From IMG/VR virus record IMGVR_UViG_3300047319_000364, positions 1-24,904 of that record: a DNA stretch of 24,904 nucleotides. The stretch is one strand, 5' to 3'. The notes beneath the pieces were generated by a model that saw only the letters and a list, made by a program, of their open reading frames with translations, had not been told where the DNA came from and did no database searches. This DNA comes from a virus. Made by a program: the position numbers and the translations under genes. Positions 1 through 7,073 of the stretch are shown here, one piece after another. Each line of letters begins with the position of its first letter. Positions within the stretch are counted from its first letter, which is position 1.

Positions 1-23
1 TCATGTAACGGGAGTGCATTGAG

Positions 24-254
24 ATGACAGACGAACAACTCGCCAAGCTCGCGCTCAAGCACTTCGCACGATACGAGGAATGGAGCATCGACCTCAAATC
101 ATTTGCAGCCGAAGTGCGCGCAAATGCGCTTGAAGAAGCGGCCAACCATATCACGCGCGGAGTCGATGGCGTGAATCAGAACGGCTGGACCGATGCCGCC
201 AATGAACGGCTGCGTTGCGCGGAGGCTATCCGCGAACTCAAGGAGACGGCATGA
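24..254 (+). CDS. Small hypothetical phage protein (76 aa)
   Basis: I do not recognise this family. The ATG at 24 is preceded by a GGGAG ribosome binding site at 10-14. The product is acidic and probably helical, with an Ala/Glu-rich middle and a short basic stretch near the C-terminus; I see no Cys cluster, signal peptide or membrane segment. Its TGA overlaps the ATG of the next gene (ATGA at 251-254), so the two are probably translationally coupled in one early operon. Small proteins of this kind are common in the accessory early regions of temperate phages. The coding call rests on the ribosome binding site, the coupling and the frame; function is unknown. Confidence 0.7.
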   Translation: MTDEQLAKLALKHFARYEEWSIDLKSFAAEVRANALEEAANHITRGVDGVNQNGWTDAANERLRCAEAIRELKETA

Positions 255-541
255 CGCGCCCGCGCTGGAAGCAATCGAAGCCCGATCTGTGGCTCAATCA
301 CCCCTACTGCGCATTCTGCGGTCGAGACCCATACGAGTACGTCGACATCGGCGTTGGATACCAGGCCGTCGCCGTGAGCTGCTGCGATGAAGGAATAGCG
401 GTCTATCAGTACTTCGACAAGCCGCTTGGCCGAATCGCCCGCTTGCTGACCGGAGACAAACGCCAGGCTGCACGCGGAAAGCGCCGATGGGCCGCATATC
501 AGGAAATGCTCGACGAGCAGATGGATCAGGTCCACATGTGA
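251..541 (+). CDS. Hypothetical phage protein with a CxxC pair (96 aa)
   Basis: The start is ATG 251, coupled to the previous gene by an ATGA overlap; an earlier in-frame start at 215 would intrude 40 bases into that gene and is less likely. The N-terminus is basic and Trp-containing, followed by a C-A-F-C-G pair near residues 20-24 and a C-C pair near residue 45, which together could bind one metal ion. The C-terminal half is Arg/Lys-rich and ends with a Met- and acid-rich helix. I cannot name a family. The next 117 bases hold a promoter and operator, so this gene probably ends a transcription unit. Confidence 0.65.
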   Translation: MTRPRWKQSKPDLWLNHPYCAFCGRDPYEYVDIGVGYQAVAVSCCDEGIAVYQYFDKPLGRIARLLTGDKRQAARGKRRWAAYQEMLDEQMDQVHM

Positions 542-564
542 ATGTTGGCGATCGCACAAAAAAA

Positions 565-606
565 TTGACGCAAGCACTTGCGCAACGGATACCGTTTTAG
601 TATCAT
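565..606 (+). promoter_or_regulatory. Promoter with palindromic operator, site A
   Basis: A 17-bp dyad of the form GATAC-N7-GTATC lies at 588-604. A TTGCGC hexamer at 578-583 and a TATCAT hexamer at 601-606 are 17 bp apart, so the dyad fills the spacer and overlaps the -10, as a repressor operator would. A second -35-like TTGACG lies at 565-570 after a run of seven A. The same layout occurs at 7837 and 18171. The transcript would start near 613 and carry an A/C-rich leader to the gene at 659. Promoter activity is inferred. Confidence 0.7.
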
Positions 607-658
607 TCATCTCAGCAGCACCAAACACAAACCAAAACCACGAACGGAAGATTAGACC

Positions 659-886
659 ATGAACATAGCCTGCAGCCTGAAGAACGCGTTATTATTACGC
701 TCCGCAACGATTTTCCGCGCACGCCGGCATGACGCTGCGGAAAAAAATTTGTACGTGACGGATACCGTAGTAGCTAGCGTTTGCAAGGTCAACGACCTTT
801 TTCTCGCTTTCTCTGCTGGCGCGTGCGCAATGGCTCTCGCCGTGATGATCGTATTGACTTTCTCCCGGAGCCTGCAATGCAACTGA
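659..886 (+). CDS. Small predicted membrane protein with an internal operator-like element (75 aa)
   Basis: ATG 659 is preceded by GGAAG at 645-649 and lies about 55 bp after operator site A. The first 25 residues are basic. An in-frame segment E-K-N-L-x-x-T-D-T-V follows, encoded by an A7T3G run and a GATAC half-site element (741-777). Then comes one hydrophobic stretch of about 19 residues (around 48-66) and a short tail, which suggests a single-pass inner-membrane protein. The same leader plan (operator, ATG, basic segment, EKNL..TDTV, hydrophobic segment) recurs in the lipoprotein gene at 18241. The end overlaps the next start at 877. Function unknown. Confidence 0.55.
   Translation: MNIACSLKNALLLRSATIFRARRHDAAEKNLYVTDTVVASVCKVNDLFLAFSAGACAMALAVMIVLTFSRSLQCN
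741..777 (+). promoter_or_regulatory. Intragenic operator-like element, site F (degenerate)
   Basis: A run AAAAAAATTT (741-750), a 10-nt spacer and GATACCGT (761-768) match the elements at 3311 and 18302 in sequence and spacing. The second arm is degenerate (GCTAG instead of GTATC). The element lies inside the gene that starts at 659, 173 bp after site A. It may be a secondary operator or a decayed copy of a repeat. Confidence 0.45.
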
Positions 887-1113
887 TCGCCAAATCGTTG
901 AATGACCTTCGCCACGTTCAGACGAACGTGCGCCTGTCGCAAGCCGAGATTCTTGACGCCGAATACAAAGCACTCTGCGCGCGCACTGAGCAGCGCCAGC
1001 GTGCAGCAAAAGCCGATCTCGCTCGTCGCGGTGTGCATCCCCGCGTAGCGATCGGCAGCGGCTACGTGCCCCACTACATCGCGCGCCATTTCCTGCACGT
1101 CAAGGTGAGCTAG
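877..1113 (+). CDS. Small hypothetical phage protein (78 aa)
   Basis: The start is ATG 877, chosen because CCCGGAG ends seven bases upstream; an upstream in-frame ATG at 781 would overlap the previous gene heavily. The product is basic and helical, with an Arg/Gln/Ala-rich middle that could form a short coiled coil, and a His/Tyr-containing C-terminal third. It overlaps the previous gene by 10 bases and its TAG immediately precedes the next ATG, so it is embedded in a tightly packed operon that leads to the Sak4-like recombinase. No family recognised. Confidence 0.65.
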   Translation: MQLIAKSLNDLRHVQTNVRLSQAEILDAEYKALCARTEQRQRAAKADLARRGVHPRVAIGSGYVPHYIARHFLHVKVS

Positions 1114-1314
1114 ATGTACGCGCCAGACGACGACGGCTGGCAGTGGCAAGCCGAGCTTGAAGAACAGCAGCAGATTGAACTGAACGAACGAACTGAACGC
1201 ACAGGAGAGGCAAATGGCAATCGTAACCTTCATTCTCGGAGCATCGGGCACCGGCAAGAGCACGTCAATGCGCAATCTCGATCCTTCGTCGACCCTTTTG
1301 ATACAGGCTCTTAA
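1114..1314 (+). CDS. Possible small acidic protein overlapping the Sak4-like gene
   Basis: ATG 1114 directly follows the stop of the previous gene, with AAGGTGAG upstream as a plausible ribosome binding site. The first 30 residues are acidic and rich in Gln, Glu, Asp and Trp, which looks like real coding. The frame then continues for about 100 bases inside the Sak4-like gene in another frame, so the C-terminal half may be dictated by that gene. Its main role may be to couple translation to the ATPase gene, whose AGGAG-type site lies within it. Confidence 0.4.
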   Translation: MYAPDDDGWQWQAELEEQQQIELNERTERTGEANGNRNLHSRSIGHRQEHVNAQSRSFVDPFDTGS

Positions 1315-1864
1315 GAAGCCATTGCCTTTCCGCTCGGCGGGATGGGGCTATCTGTCCAAGGACACGCCGCGTGGAAACGTGATCGTCTGCGATCAATCGG
1401 ACAGCATCATCAAGTACATGACGCGAACGCAGCGCAAGGTGATCGTGCTCGACGACTTTCAGTACGTCATGTCGTCCGAGTTCATGCGCCGAAGCGACGA
1501 GAAGGGGTACGAGAAGTTCACCGAGATTGGCCGGCACGCGTGGGACATTCTGAACGCGGCGACTGCCCTGCCCGACGATGTGCGGGTCTACGTCCTGTCG
1601 CACACAGAGAAAAGCGACGACGGGACTACGAAGATGAAAAGCATCGGAAAAATGCTGGACGACAAAATTTGCCTTGAAGGCATGGTGACGATCGTCCTGC
1701 AAACCGATGTGATGGACCGTGACTATCGGTTCATCACGCAAAACAACGGCCGCAATACATGCAAGTCGCCGATGGGTCTATTCGAGGACGACACGATCCC
1801 GAATGACCTGGCGGCGGTCGACGCGGCTATCACCGAGTATTACTCCCTCACGGCTACGGCCTAA
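1214..1864 (+). CDS. Sak4-like RecA-fold ATPase, single-strand annealing recombinase
   Basis: This 216-aa protein has a Walker A motif, GASGTGKST, at residues 9-17 and a Walker B segment, VIVLDDFQ, at 76-83, as in the phage nucleotide-binding proteins related to Sak4 (compact RecA-like core, no long C-terminal domain). Sak4 proteins bind single-stranded DNA, hydrolyse ATP and promote strand annealing with the help of a phage SSB. The next gene encodes an SSB-like protein, and RusA and NinB follow 3-4 kb later, which supports a role in phage DNA recombination and repair. ATG 1214 has AGGAG at 1203-1207. An AAA-type ATPase of other function cannot be excluded from sequence alone. Confidence 0.85.
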   Translation: MAIVTFILGASGTGKSTSMRNLDPSSTLLIQALKKPLPFRSAGWGYLSKDTPRGNVIVCDQSDSIIKYMTRTQRKVIVLDDFQYVMSSEFMRRSDEKGYEKFTEIGRHAWDILNAATALPDDVRVYVLSHTEKSDDGTTKMKSIGKMLDDKICLEGMVTIVLQTDVMDRDYRFITQNNGRNTCKSPMGLFEDDTIPNDLAAVDAAITEYYSLTATA

Positions 1865-1888
1865 CAAGCAACCACAGGAAAACGCACC

Positions 1889-2590
1889 ATGTACGCACTG
1901 AACAGCGAGTCCGCGCAAGCAGCACGCAAGGCCGAGCAACGGACGAGCTTCATCGACGAAAAGGGCAAGTATGTCGGCAAGTTCACGCGCGCCGAGGACA
2001 TCACCGCGGCAAGCGGCACACGCGGCATCGCATTCACGTTCGAGACTGACGACGGCCAGAAAGCAAACTTCTCGATCTACACCATTAAGTCGGATGGCGA
2101 AAAACTTGGCGACTATGGCACGCTTATGGCGCTAATGACCTGCCTCGGCGTGAAGGATATTCGGCCCGCGCAAGTCACGTCGCTGGTGTGGGACCGTGAC
2201 GCAGGCGGGAACGTCAACAAGGAACTCATCCAGTTCCCCGAACTGCTCAACAAGCGCGTGGGCATCCTGCTCGCGATGGAAGAATACGAAAAGCGCGACC
2301 AGAGCAAGCGCCCGACCGGAGAAACCGGCTGGAGCGTGCGCCTGAATGCCGTGTTCCAAGCAGACACCGAACTCACGGCATCTGAAATTCTCGACCGTAA
2401 GACGACTCCGACGAAGCTGCCGCAGCTGGTCGCTGCCCTGAAGGATCGCCCGCTGAAGAACAAGCCGCATGCAGCATCGAGCGGCGCGTCGCATCCAATG
2501 GACATCGGCGGATTCGACGGTGGCGGTGCGTTCGATGATTCGATCCCGTTTGCCCCGGCATTCGCTCGCGCCGCTTGGGCTATCGCATGA
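1889..2590 (+). CDS. Phage single-stranded-DNA-binding-like protein (DUF669-like)
   Basis: This 233-aa protein has a compact beta-rich first half (roughly residues 25-110), a charged middle, a Gly-rich linker near 205-215 and the acidic/hydrophobic motif F-D-D-S-I-P-F near 216-222. That motif resembles the tip by which SSB proteins recruit partners. It lies directly after the Sak4-like gene, the usual place for its SSB partner, and I infer that it coats phage single-stranded DNA. About 12 residues follow the tip motif, whereas in bacterial SSB the tip is terminal. ATG 1889 has AGGAAA nearby at 1875-1880. The TGA overlaps the next ATG (2587-2590). The family name is from memory and less certain than the SSB-like role. 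Confidence 0.65.
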   Translation: MYALNSESAQAARKAEQRTSFIDEKGKYVGKFTRAEDITAASGTRGIAFTFETDDGQKANFSIYTIKSDGEKLGDYGTLMALMTCLGVKDIRPAQVTSLVWDRDAGGNVNKELIQFPELLNKRVGILLAMEEYEKRDQSKRPTGETGWSVRLNAVFQADTELTASEILDRKTTPTKLPQLVAALKDRPLKNKPHAASSGASHPMDIGGFDGGGAFDDSIPFAPAFARAAWAIA

Positions 2591-3141
2591 GTTTAGGTTC
2601 GCTCAAAACCTGCTTCAAGTGTGGCGTTGAGCGGCCCATCAGCGAGTTCTACAAGCACTCGCGGATGGGCGATGGTCACTTGAACAAGTGCAAGGAGTGC
2701 ACAAAGAGCGATGTCCGCAAGCACCGCGCCGAAAATCTGGACAAGATCCAAGCATACGACAGATCACGAGGAAATCTTCCTCATCGCGTCGCCGCAAGGA
2801 TGGAATACCAACAGACGGAAGCTTACCGGCAGTCACACAAGGAATCGCTGAATCGCTACTTCGAGAAATTCCCGAATCGGCGCAAAGCGCAGGTGATTGC
2901 GGGAAATGCCATTCGGGACGGTCGATTAAAGCGTCAGCCGTGCCTCATCTGCGGCGAGCGCGGCGAAGCTCACCACCCGGACTACGATGCGCCGCTCGAT
3001 GTTGTGTGGTTATGCACGACGCACCATAAGCAAGCCCATGCACTCGCAGTCGAAATTACCAGATCACAAGGAGAGCGCAATGCAAGAGTTCACAGTCTGG
3101 TTCGACAAGAGCACCAAGCCGATACACATTGGCGTCTATGA
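2587..3141 (+). CDS. Zinc-binding HNH-type phage protein
   Basis: The start is ATG 2587, in an ATGA overlap with the SSB-like gene; a TTG at 2575 is also open but unnecessary. The 184-aa product has an N-terminal C-x2-C / C-x2-C ribbon (C9, C12, C35, C38), a long basic helical linker, and a C-terminal C-L-I-C-G...HH-P-D-Y...W-L-C-x2-HH-x3-H block (C119 to H151) typical of HNH-like zinc domains in phages. It could be a nuclease acting during recombination or packaging, or a structural zinc protein that has lost activity. The last 62 bases overlap the next gene. Confidence 0.75.
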   Translation: MSLGSLKTCFKCGVERPISEFYKHSRMGDGHLNKCKECTKSDVRKHRAENLDKIQAYDRSRGNLPHRVAARMEYQQTEAYRQSHKESLNRYFEKFPNRRKAQVIAGNAIRDGRLKRQPCLICGERGEAHHPDYDAPLDVVWLCTTHHKQAHALAVEITRSQGERNARVHSLVRQEHQADTHWRL

Positions 3142-3322
3142 AGTGCGCCGCAAGCCGAACGGCAAGACCATCTTTCGGCTGTTCAGCTACTGGACCGGAA
3201 AGCGCTGGTCGTACACGGCGCAGACGCCACACGGCGCCGAGTCCTGCAAGCACAAGCCGAGCAGTGAAGCTGAGCGCGAAGGCGGCTTCGAATGGCGCGG
3301 GCTGCGACGCAAAAAAATTTGA
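3080..3322 (+). CDS. Small basic hypothetical protein (80 aa)
   Basis: ATG 3080 has a strong AAGGAGAG site at 3068-3075. The protein is basic, rich in aromatic residues and predicted beta-rich (V-W-F, F-R-L-F-S-Y-W, R-W-S-Y-T), ending in R-R-K-K-I. Its stop codon is formed by the A7T3GA run that begins the operator element at 3311, so the end of the gene and the start of the next promoter are fused. It overlaps the preceding HNH gene by 62 bases. No family recognised; the composition would suit nucleic-acid binding, but that is inference. Confidence 0.7.
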   Translation: MQEFTVWFDKSTKPIHIGVYEVRRKPNGKTIFRLFSYWTGKRWSYTAQTPHGAESCKHKPSSEAEREGGFEWRGLRRKKI

Positions 3323-3349
3323 CCGCTAAAGATACCGTCATGGTATCGT
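3311..3349 (+). promoter_or_regulatory. Promoter/operator element, site B
   Basis: AAAAAAATTT at 3311-3320 is followed after 10 nt by the 17-bp dyad GATAC-CGTCATG-GTATC (3331-3347). A TTGACC hexamer (3319-3324) overlaps the T-run, and TATCGT (3344-3349) is a candidate -10 at a long 19-bp spacing. An extra GATACCG half-site follows at 3362. The element lies between the gene ending at 3322 and the Gp157-like gene at 3398 and probably drives the operon from 3398 onward. Confidence 0.65.
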
Positions 3350-3397
3350 TATGCATGTACCGATACCGCAGCACAGACCGATAAAAAAGGAACCGAA

Positions 3398-3898
3398 ATG
3401 TCACTCAACCTGTTCGAAATCTCCCGAGAGTACCGCGAAGCAGCCGACACGCTGGTAGAGCTCGATCTGGACGAAACGACCGTGCGCGACACGCTGGAAT
3501 CCATCAGCGGCGATCTGACGACGAAGGCGCAGAACATCGGCTTCGTCATCAAGAACATCGAGGCGAGCGCAGAGCAGATTAAGGCGCACGCCAAGGCGAT
3601 GCTCGACAGGGCGAAGGCGCTGGAGAACCGTGCAACGTCGGTCAAGCAATACCTGTTCGACGGGATGAAGCTGGCGAACGTGCCGAAGATCGACACGCCG
3701 TTTTTCAAGCTCGCGATTCGCGACAACCCGGCTGCGGTGCATATCGACGACGAATCGCTGATCCCCGCCGAGTACAAGACTGATCCCCTGCCGCCAGTTC
3801 CGGCGCCAGACAAGAAGTTGATCGCCGCCGCGCTGAAAGACGGCTTTGAAGTGCCGGGCTGCCGCCTTGTTCGCGGCCAGCGTTTGGATATTCGCTAA
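3398..3898 (+). CDS. Siphovirus Gp157-like protein
   Basis: This 166-aa protein matches the pattern I know for the Gp157 family of siphoviruses: an all-helical N-terminal half with a long coiled coil (about residues 20-90, rich in Ala, Lys, Glu and Ile), then a beta-prone segment P-x-F-x-L-A-I-R-D-N-P-A-A-V, an I-P-x-E-Y motif, and a final K-x4-A-L-K-D-G-x-E-V-P-G-C-R-L segment. The family occurs next to phage recombination genes and was linked early to phage resistance; its biochemical role is unclear. ATG 3398 has AAAGGA at 3388-3393. It is the first gene after operator site B. Confidence 0.85.
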   Translation: MSLNLFEISREYREAADTLVELDLDETTVRDTLESISGDLTTKAQNIGFVIKNIEASAEQIKAHAKAMLDRAKALENRATSVKQYLFDGMKLANVPKIDTPFFKLAIRDNPAAVHIDDESLIPAEYKTDPLPPVPAPDKKLIAAALKDGFEVPGCRLVRGQRLDIR

Positions 3899-3911
3899 GT
3901 CGAGAACCGCC

Positions 3912-4025
3912 ATGCACACCGTCATCCTGCCTCACTTATCAAGCTACGCCGAGTATGGCTGCGTTGACGGTGGATCGTGGTTTCAGCGCCGCGTCGTCAG
4001 TCTCGCGCAGGTGTGCTGGTGCTGA
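3912..4025 (+). CDS. Possible 37-aa small protein
   Basis: An ATG at 3912 opens a short frame just after the Gp157-like gene, encoding a Cys-, Trp- and Val-containing peptide with a D-G-G-S-W-F-Q-R-R-V core. The start is 13 bases after the previous stop, but the upstream site (GAGAACC) is weak. It could be a real micro-protein of the operon or chance. Nothing else codes convincingly here. Confidence 0.3.
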   Translation: MHTVILPHLSSYAEYGCVDGGSWFQRRVVSLAQVCWC

Positions 4026-4349
4026 ACAGTTTTTGCAGTACGAACCGGCGTGATCCGGCTTACTGGCGAATCCGGGCCAGCCGAAAGCCCCGGATAACAA
4101 TCTGAGAGGACTGAGCCATGCGCAAATAACCAATGCCATTGCTGCTAAGGCCGATGGCCCGTTGAGAGCGGCACGATAGTCCGCATGGGATCGCACTTGC
4201 CCGATGGTTGAGGAGTACCCACCCTCGCTAACCAGATGACGGCGCCAAGCAACATGAGGTCGCAACACACTGCCGGGCCTGACGATCCGGGTGAAGCATC
4301 CAAAGCATGCCGCTGGCCCGGCGTAATGGGCAAGTTCAAGAGAGCCAAC
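4026..4349 (+). other. 324-base stretch without a convincing gene
   Basis: Apart from interrupted short frames (for example ATG-CGC-AAA-TAA at 4118 after a good GAGAGGA site), I see no coding signal here. The sequence has several G/C-rich complementary patches (around 4048-4100 and 4275-4325) that could fold. It could be a decayed gene, a leader or a structured RNA. It separates the Gp157-like gene from the methyltransferase operon, and no clear promoter is visible. Confidence 0.35.
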
Positions 4350-4526
4350 ATGAATGCAGACGAATGCTTAGCCCGCTTTATGGCCGCAGTGCGCGACGGG
4401 CGTAGCGGATCGTTCGAGCGCGCGAAGCAGATCGTCGAGAGCGTTCGCAGCAGGGCCGGTGATGAAGCGGCAGAGCGGGCGAAAAAAGAGTTATGGGCGT
4501 TTATTAGGAGCGACCGAAAAGCATGA
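4350..4526 (+). CDS. Small hypothetical protein upstream of the methyltransferase (58 aa)
   Basis: The start is placed at ATG 4350, with AAGAGAG at 4338-4344. The frame is also open from 4236, but the upstream residues look non-coding. The product is a short, highly charged helical protein rich in Ala, Arg, Glu and Lys. Its TGA overlaps the ATG of the methyltransferase gene (4523-4526), which argues that it is translated. It may be a small regulator or simply a coupling gene. Family unknown. Confidence 0.55.
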   Translation: MNADECLARFMAAVRDGRSGSFERAKQIVESVRSRAGDEAAERAKKELWAFIRSDRKA

Positions 4527-5200
4527 AAAAAGAAATCATCGGCGATGCAACGCTGTATTTAGGGGATTGCCGCGAAATCCTGCCGACGCTGCCGCGCGTG
4601 GATGCGGTAATTACTGATCCGCCGTACGGGATCAATAAAGATGGTCAGAAGCGCACCACGGGCGGCCATGGTGGGCGAAAGGCCTACGACTTCATGGGAT
4701 GGGATGGCGAGCGTCCGGGCGATGAAGTTTTCGAAATGATCCTCAAGGCAGGCAAGAAGCACGTCATCTGGGGCGGCAACTATTTCGCCGACCTTCTGCC
4801 TCCCACAATGCGCTGGCTCGTTTGGGATAAGGGGCAGCGTATCAATCAATCAGACGGCGAACTTGCGTGGACAAGCATCCAGGCTGCGCTGCGGATCTGC
4901 ACGATGAACCGCGTCGAGCTGATGACTGACGGCGCAGAGCATCCAACCCAGAAGCCTGTTCGTCTGATGAAGTGGAGCATCGAGCAAGTTGGGGATGCGC
5001 TGCTCATCCTAGACCCGTTTATGGGTTCCGGTAGCACCGGAGTTGCTGCGGTGCAAATGAACCGCGCCTTTATCGGCATCGAGCGCGAGCCGAAGTACTT
5101 CGAAATCGCCTGCCGCCGCATCGAAGACGCCCAGCGCCAAGAATCCTTATTCGAGCCGACTCCCGCAGTCAAGAACGAACAAATGGGACTGCTCGCATGA
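4523..5200 (+). CDS. Phage DNA methyltransferase (N6-adenine or N4-cytosine, beta-class order)
   Basis: The 225-aa protein carries T-D-P-P-Y-G at residues 31-36 (catalytic motif IV) and, about 130 residues later, [10 protein letters not shown] (the AdoMet-binding motif I), followed by F-I-G-I-E-R. The order IV, target region, then I is the beta arrangement of amino-methyltransferases. The conserved H-P-T-Q-K-P near residue 140 supports the family. It transfers a methyl group from AdoMet to adenine or cytosine in a target that I cannot predict. No partner endonuclease is adjacent, so it is probably an orphan that protects phage DNA or marks replication. It is coupled to both neighbours by ATGA overlaps. 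Confidence 0.92.
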   Translation: MKKEIIGDATLYLGDCREILPTLPRVDAVITDPPYGINKDGQKRTTGGHGGRKAYDFMGWDGERPGDEVFEMILKAGKKHVIWGGNYFADLLPPTMRWLVWDKGQRINQSDGELAWTSIQAALRICTMNRVELMTDGAEHPTQKPVRLMKWSIEQVGDALLILDPFMGSGSTGVAAVQMNRAFIGIEREPKYFEIACRRIEDAQRQESLFEPTPAVKNEQMGLLA

Positions 5201-5571
5201 CAGACCATCCATTATCCGGCGTTGCGCAGTTCCTGACACTGCCCTTGCCGCCGTCGATTAACTGCTATTGGCGGAAATGCCCGCGTGGCATGTTCATCAC
5301 GAAGGAAGGCAAGGACTTCCGCCAACGCGTCGCCGAGATCGTCGCCGAGCGCCAAGCCATCAAGTTCGGCGATGCGCGACTGTGCGTGGCGATGCACGTC
5401 AGCATGCGAGATCGGCGCGTGGCCGACATTGACAATCGCGTGAAGGCCGCGCTCGATGCGCTGACGCATGCAGGTGTCTACGACGACGACAGCCAGATCG
5501 ACGAGCTATTCGTCGCGCGCGGCGAGATCGTCAAGGGCGGCCGGTGTCACGTCATGGTCATGGGGGCGTGA
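5197..5571 (+). CDS. rusA: RusA-family Holliday junction resolvase
   Basis: The 124-aa length fits RusA. The N-terminal segment L-P-L-P-P-S-I-N-x-Y-W is the usual RusA start. The catalytic region has R-R-V-A-D-I-D-N (D77, D79) and, after a helix, G-V-Y-D-D-D-S-Q-I (D96-D98), matching the acidic residues that bind Mg2+ in RusA. RusA dimers cut four-way DNA junctions symmetrically and resolve phage recombination and replication intermediates. ATG 5197 overlaps the methyltransferase stop, and the stop overlaps the ninB start, so all are in one operon with the Sak4-like recombinase further upstream. Confidence 0.93.
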   Translation: MTDHPLSGVAQFLTLPLPPSINCYWRKCPRGMFITKEGKDFRQRVAEIVAERQAIKFGDARLCVAMHVSMRDRRVADIDNRVKAALDALTHAGVYDDDSQIDELFVARGEIVKGGRCHVMVMGA

Positions 5572-6017
5572 TGGACAAGCAACTCTACCGCCTCGTGCAT
5601 CCTACCGCGCGCCAGTTAGCGAGCCGCGCATGCATCCACGCGCCAGACGGATTCATTGTCGAGATCAAGGCGCCGACGAAATCTAGCGATCAGCAGGCCA
5701 AGTATCACGCCATGTTCGCCGATGTCGCCGCTCAAGTTCCATTCATGGGATCAATGCGCGACCTTGAAACGTGGAAGCGCCTGCTCGTCGACGCGTTCGC
5801 GCGCGTGAAAGCGGCCGAAGGCGATCCGGTGCAAGGCGTCGGCGCGATCATCCCCAATCTCGACGGAACCGGCTTCGTGCAGCTTGGCGTGCAGACGCGC
5901 AAGTTCAGCAAGCGCCACGCGTCAGAGTTCATCGAATTCCTTTATGCCTTTGGCGCCGAACACGATGTCAAGTGGAAAGACCCCGCTCCGGCCGGATATG
6001 AGGGACTGGCAGCATGA
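5571..6017 (+). CDS. ninB: NinB-like recombination mediator
   Basis: The 148-aa protein fits NinB (lambda Orf) in length and pattern. It has a K-A-P-T-K-S-S-D-Q-Q-A-K-Y-H segment near residues 34-47 (the loop by which NinB proteins open), a helix with D-L-E-T-W-K-R-L-L-V-D-A-F, and the strand plus helix L-G-V-Q-T-R-K-F-S-K-x-H-A-S-E-F-I-E-F-L-Y-A-F-G. Lambda Orf binds SSB and single-stranded DNA and can substitute for RecFOR. It lies directly after rusA, as in lambda-like nin regions. The start is ATG 5571 in a TGATG overlap, with a G-rich ribosome binding site. Confidence 0.9.
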   Translation: MDKQLYRLVHPTARQLASRACIHAPDGFIVEIKAPTKSSDQQAKYHAMFADVAAQVPFMGSMRDLETWKRLLVDAFARVKAAEGDPVQGVGAIIPNLDGTGFVQLGVQTRKFSKRHASEFIEFLYAFGAEHDVKWKDPAPAGYEGLAA

Positions 6018-6409
6018 CCGGCAAGCTCAATCCCAACAGCGTGCGCAACGACACGCGACGCAAGATCGTCGAACTGCTCACACAGGAGCCGATGACTGCG
6101 ATCGAGCTGCAAGCAATCGTCGGCATCGCTGAAACCGGCGTGCGTCGCCATCTGCGCATCTTGCGCACTCAGACGCCGAAGCAGGTCTACATCTGCGACT
6201 GGCACCGCATGGTCGGCAAGAGCGGCTTGTGGGGCGCCGTCTACGCTGCCGGCAACAAGCGCGACAAGCCGGAGCCGGATCGCACCGAGGCACGTCAACA
6301 GGCATCGGCCCGTCACTACCGCAAATATTCAGGCGTATTCAAGGCGCGTAGGACTGCTTGCGATGGGCGCGCGCATCCGTTCGCCGGATTGCTGGAGTCG
6401 GCACGATGA
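6014..6409 (+). CDS. Winged-helix DNA-binding protein
   Basis: Residues 12-60 form a recognisable helix-turn-helix with a wing: R-R-K-I-V-E-L-L, then M-T-A-I-E-L-Q-A-I-V-G-I, then the recognition helix T-G-V-R-R-H-L-R-I-L, followed by a beta-hairpin with K-Q-V-Y-I-C-D-W. The C-terminal 60 residues are basic and low in structure. The protein may regulate phage genes or act as a NinH-like accessory; it is a candidate, among others, for binding the palindromes scattered in this phage. It is coupled by ATGA to ninB upstream and to the YbcO-like gene downstream. Confidence 0.7.
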   Translation: MTGKLNPNSVRNDTRRKIVELLTQEPMTAIELQAIVGIAETGVRRHLRILRTQTPKQVYICDWHRMVGKSGLWGAVYAAGNKRDKPEPDRTEARQQASARHYRKYSGVFKARRTACDGRAHPFAGLLESAR

Positions 6410-6840
6410 AGCGCTCTGCATTGAAGCCTAGCGCATTCAAGCGCAAGCCCGGCGCGTCGTTCAGCAGCTTTCGCAGCGCGACGAAGCAGCTGGAGCGCAA
6501 GCCGATGAAGAAAACCGCGCGCAAGGCCAAGCCTGGCGATGACAGGCGCATGCGAGACGCCTGCCGCAATGAGCCGTGCTACCTGCAAATCCCCGGCGTC
6601 TGCAATGGCGACTGGCGAACATGCGTGCCGGCGCACCGGAACGAAGGGAAAGGCGCTGGCCTGAAAAACGCTGACTTTTTTACGCTGCCCGCGTGCTTCA
6701 CATGTCACACCGAATTCGATCAGGGAAAGCGATTCCTTCGCCAGCAGAAGCGGGACATGTGGAACGCAGCATTCGAGCGATGGAGCGCAGACCGCGCGGC
6801 AAAGCTAGGCATCACACAACCACAGATGGAGACGGTATGA
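6406..6840 (+). CDS. YbcO/DUF1364-type phage nuclease
   Basis: The 144-aa protein has a Lys/Arg-rich N-terminal 45 residues and then the block R-D-A-C...P-C-Y-L-Q-I-P-G-V-C-N-G (C53, C58, C66), A-H-R-N (H77), and L-P-A-C-F-T-C-H (C97, C100, H101). That order fits the DUF1364 family, whose member YbcO from a defective lambdoid prophage has an HNH-like zinc nuclease fold. The family is found in nin-type regions near RusA and NinB, as here. It probably nicks or cuts DNA during phage recombination. ATG 6406 overlaps the previous stop; the earlier in-frame start at 6358 is unlikely. Confidence 0.8.
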   Translation: MKRSALKPSAFKRKPGASFSSFRSATKQLERKPMKKTARKAKPGDDRRMRDACRNEPCYLQIPGVCNGDWRTCVPAHRNEGKGAGLKNADFFTLPACFTCHTEFDQGKRFLRQQKRDMWNAAFERWSADRAAKLGITQPQMETV

Positions 6841-7073
6841 CAGTTCAGCGATTCGGCACCAGCTCGGCGCCCTGCCCCAACGGCGTCTACGTTCGCCACT
6901 CCGACTATGCAACGCTTGAGGCTGAGTGCGAGCGGTTACGGGCACTGGAAACAGCGGTTCGGGATCACCGGTCAATGTACGAAGACACCAGTGACGAATA
7001 CAACATGAGCGCGCGCGGCATCGGAGAAGCGCTCGACAAGATCGAAGCAGCACGCACGACGGAGCAGTCATGA
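6837..7073 (+). CDS. Small coiled-coil hypothetical phage protein (78 aa)
   Basis: The start ATG 6837 overlaps the YbcO-like stop (ATGA). The frame is open further upstream, but that part is a shadow of the previous gene. The first 20 residues (with C-P-N-G-V-Y-V-R-H-S-D-Y) resemble the entry segment of many phage accessory proteins, followed by a Leu/Glu/Arg-rich coiled coil (about 22-45) and a second helix near the C-terminus. Coupled to the next gene at 7070. Function unknown. Confidence 0.65.
   Translation: MTVQRFGTSSAPCPNGVYVRHSDYATLEAECERLRALETAVRDHRSMYEDTSDEYNMSARGIGEALDKIEAARTTEQS

Noticed and set aside
652-1275. Minus-strand 207-aa open frame
   Set aside because: It lies antisense to the small genes at 659, 877 and 1114 that have good ribosome binding sites and coupling; its own start has no such site and its composition is atypical.
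1265-1741. Minus-strand 158-aa open frame
   Set aside because: Antisense shadow of the Sak4-like ATPase gene, which has clear Walker motifs.
3349-3925. Two minus-strand frames (154 and 174 aa)
   Set aside because: Both are antisense to the Gp157-like gene; the Ser-rich and Arg-rich compositions are typical of shadow frames in GC-rich DNA.
4523-5200. A complete restriction-modification system
   Set aside because: No endonuclease gene accompanies the methyltransferase; its neighbours are a tiny helical protein and rusA.
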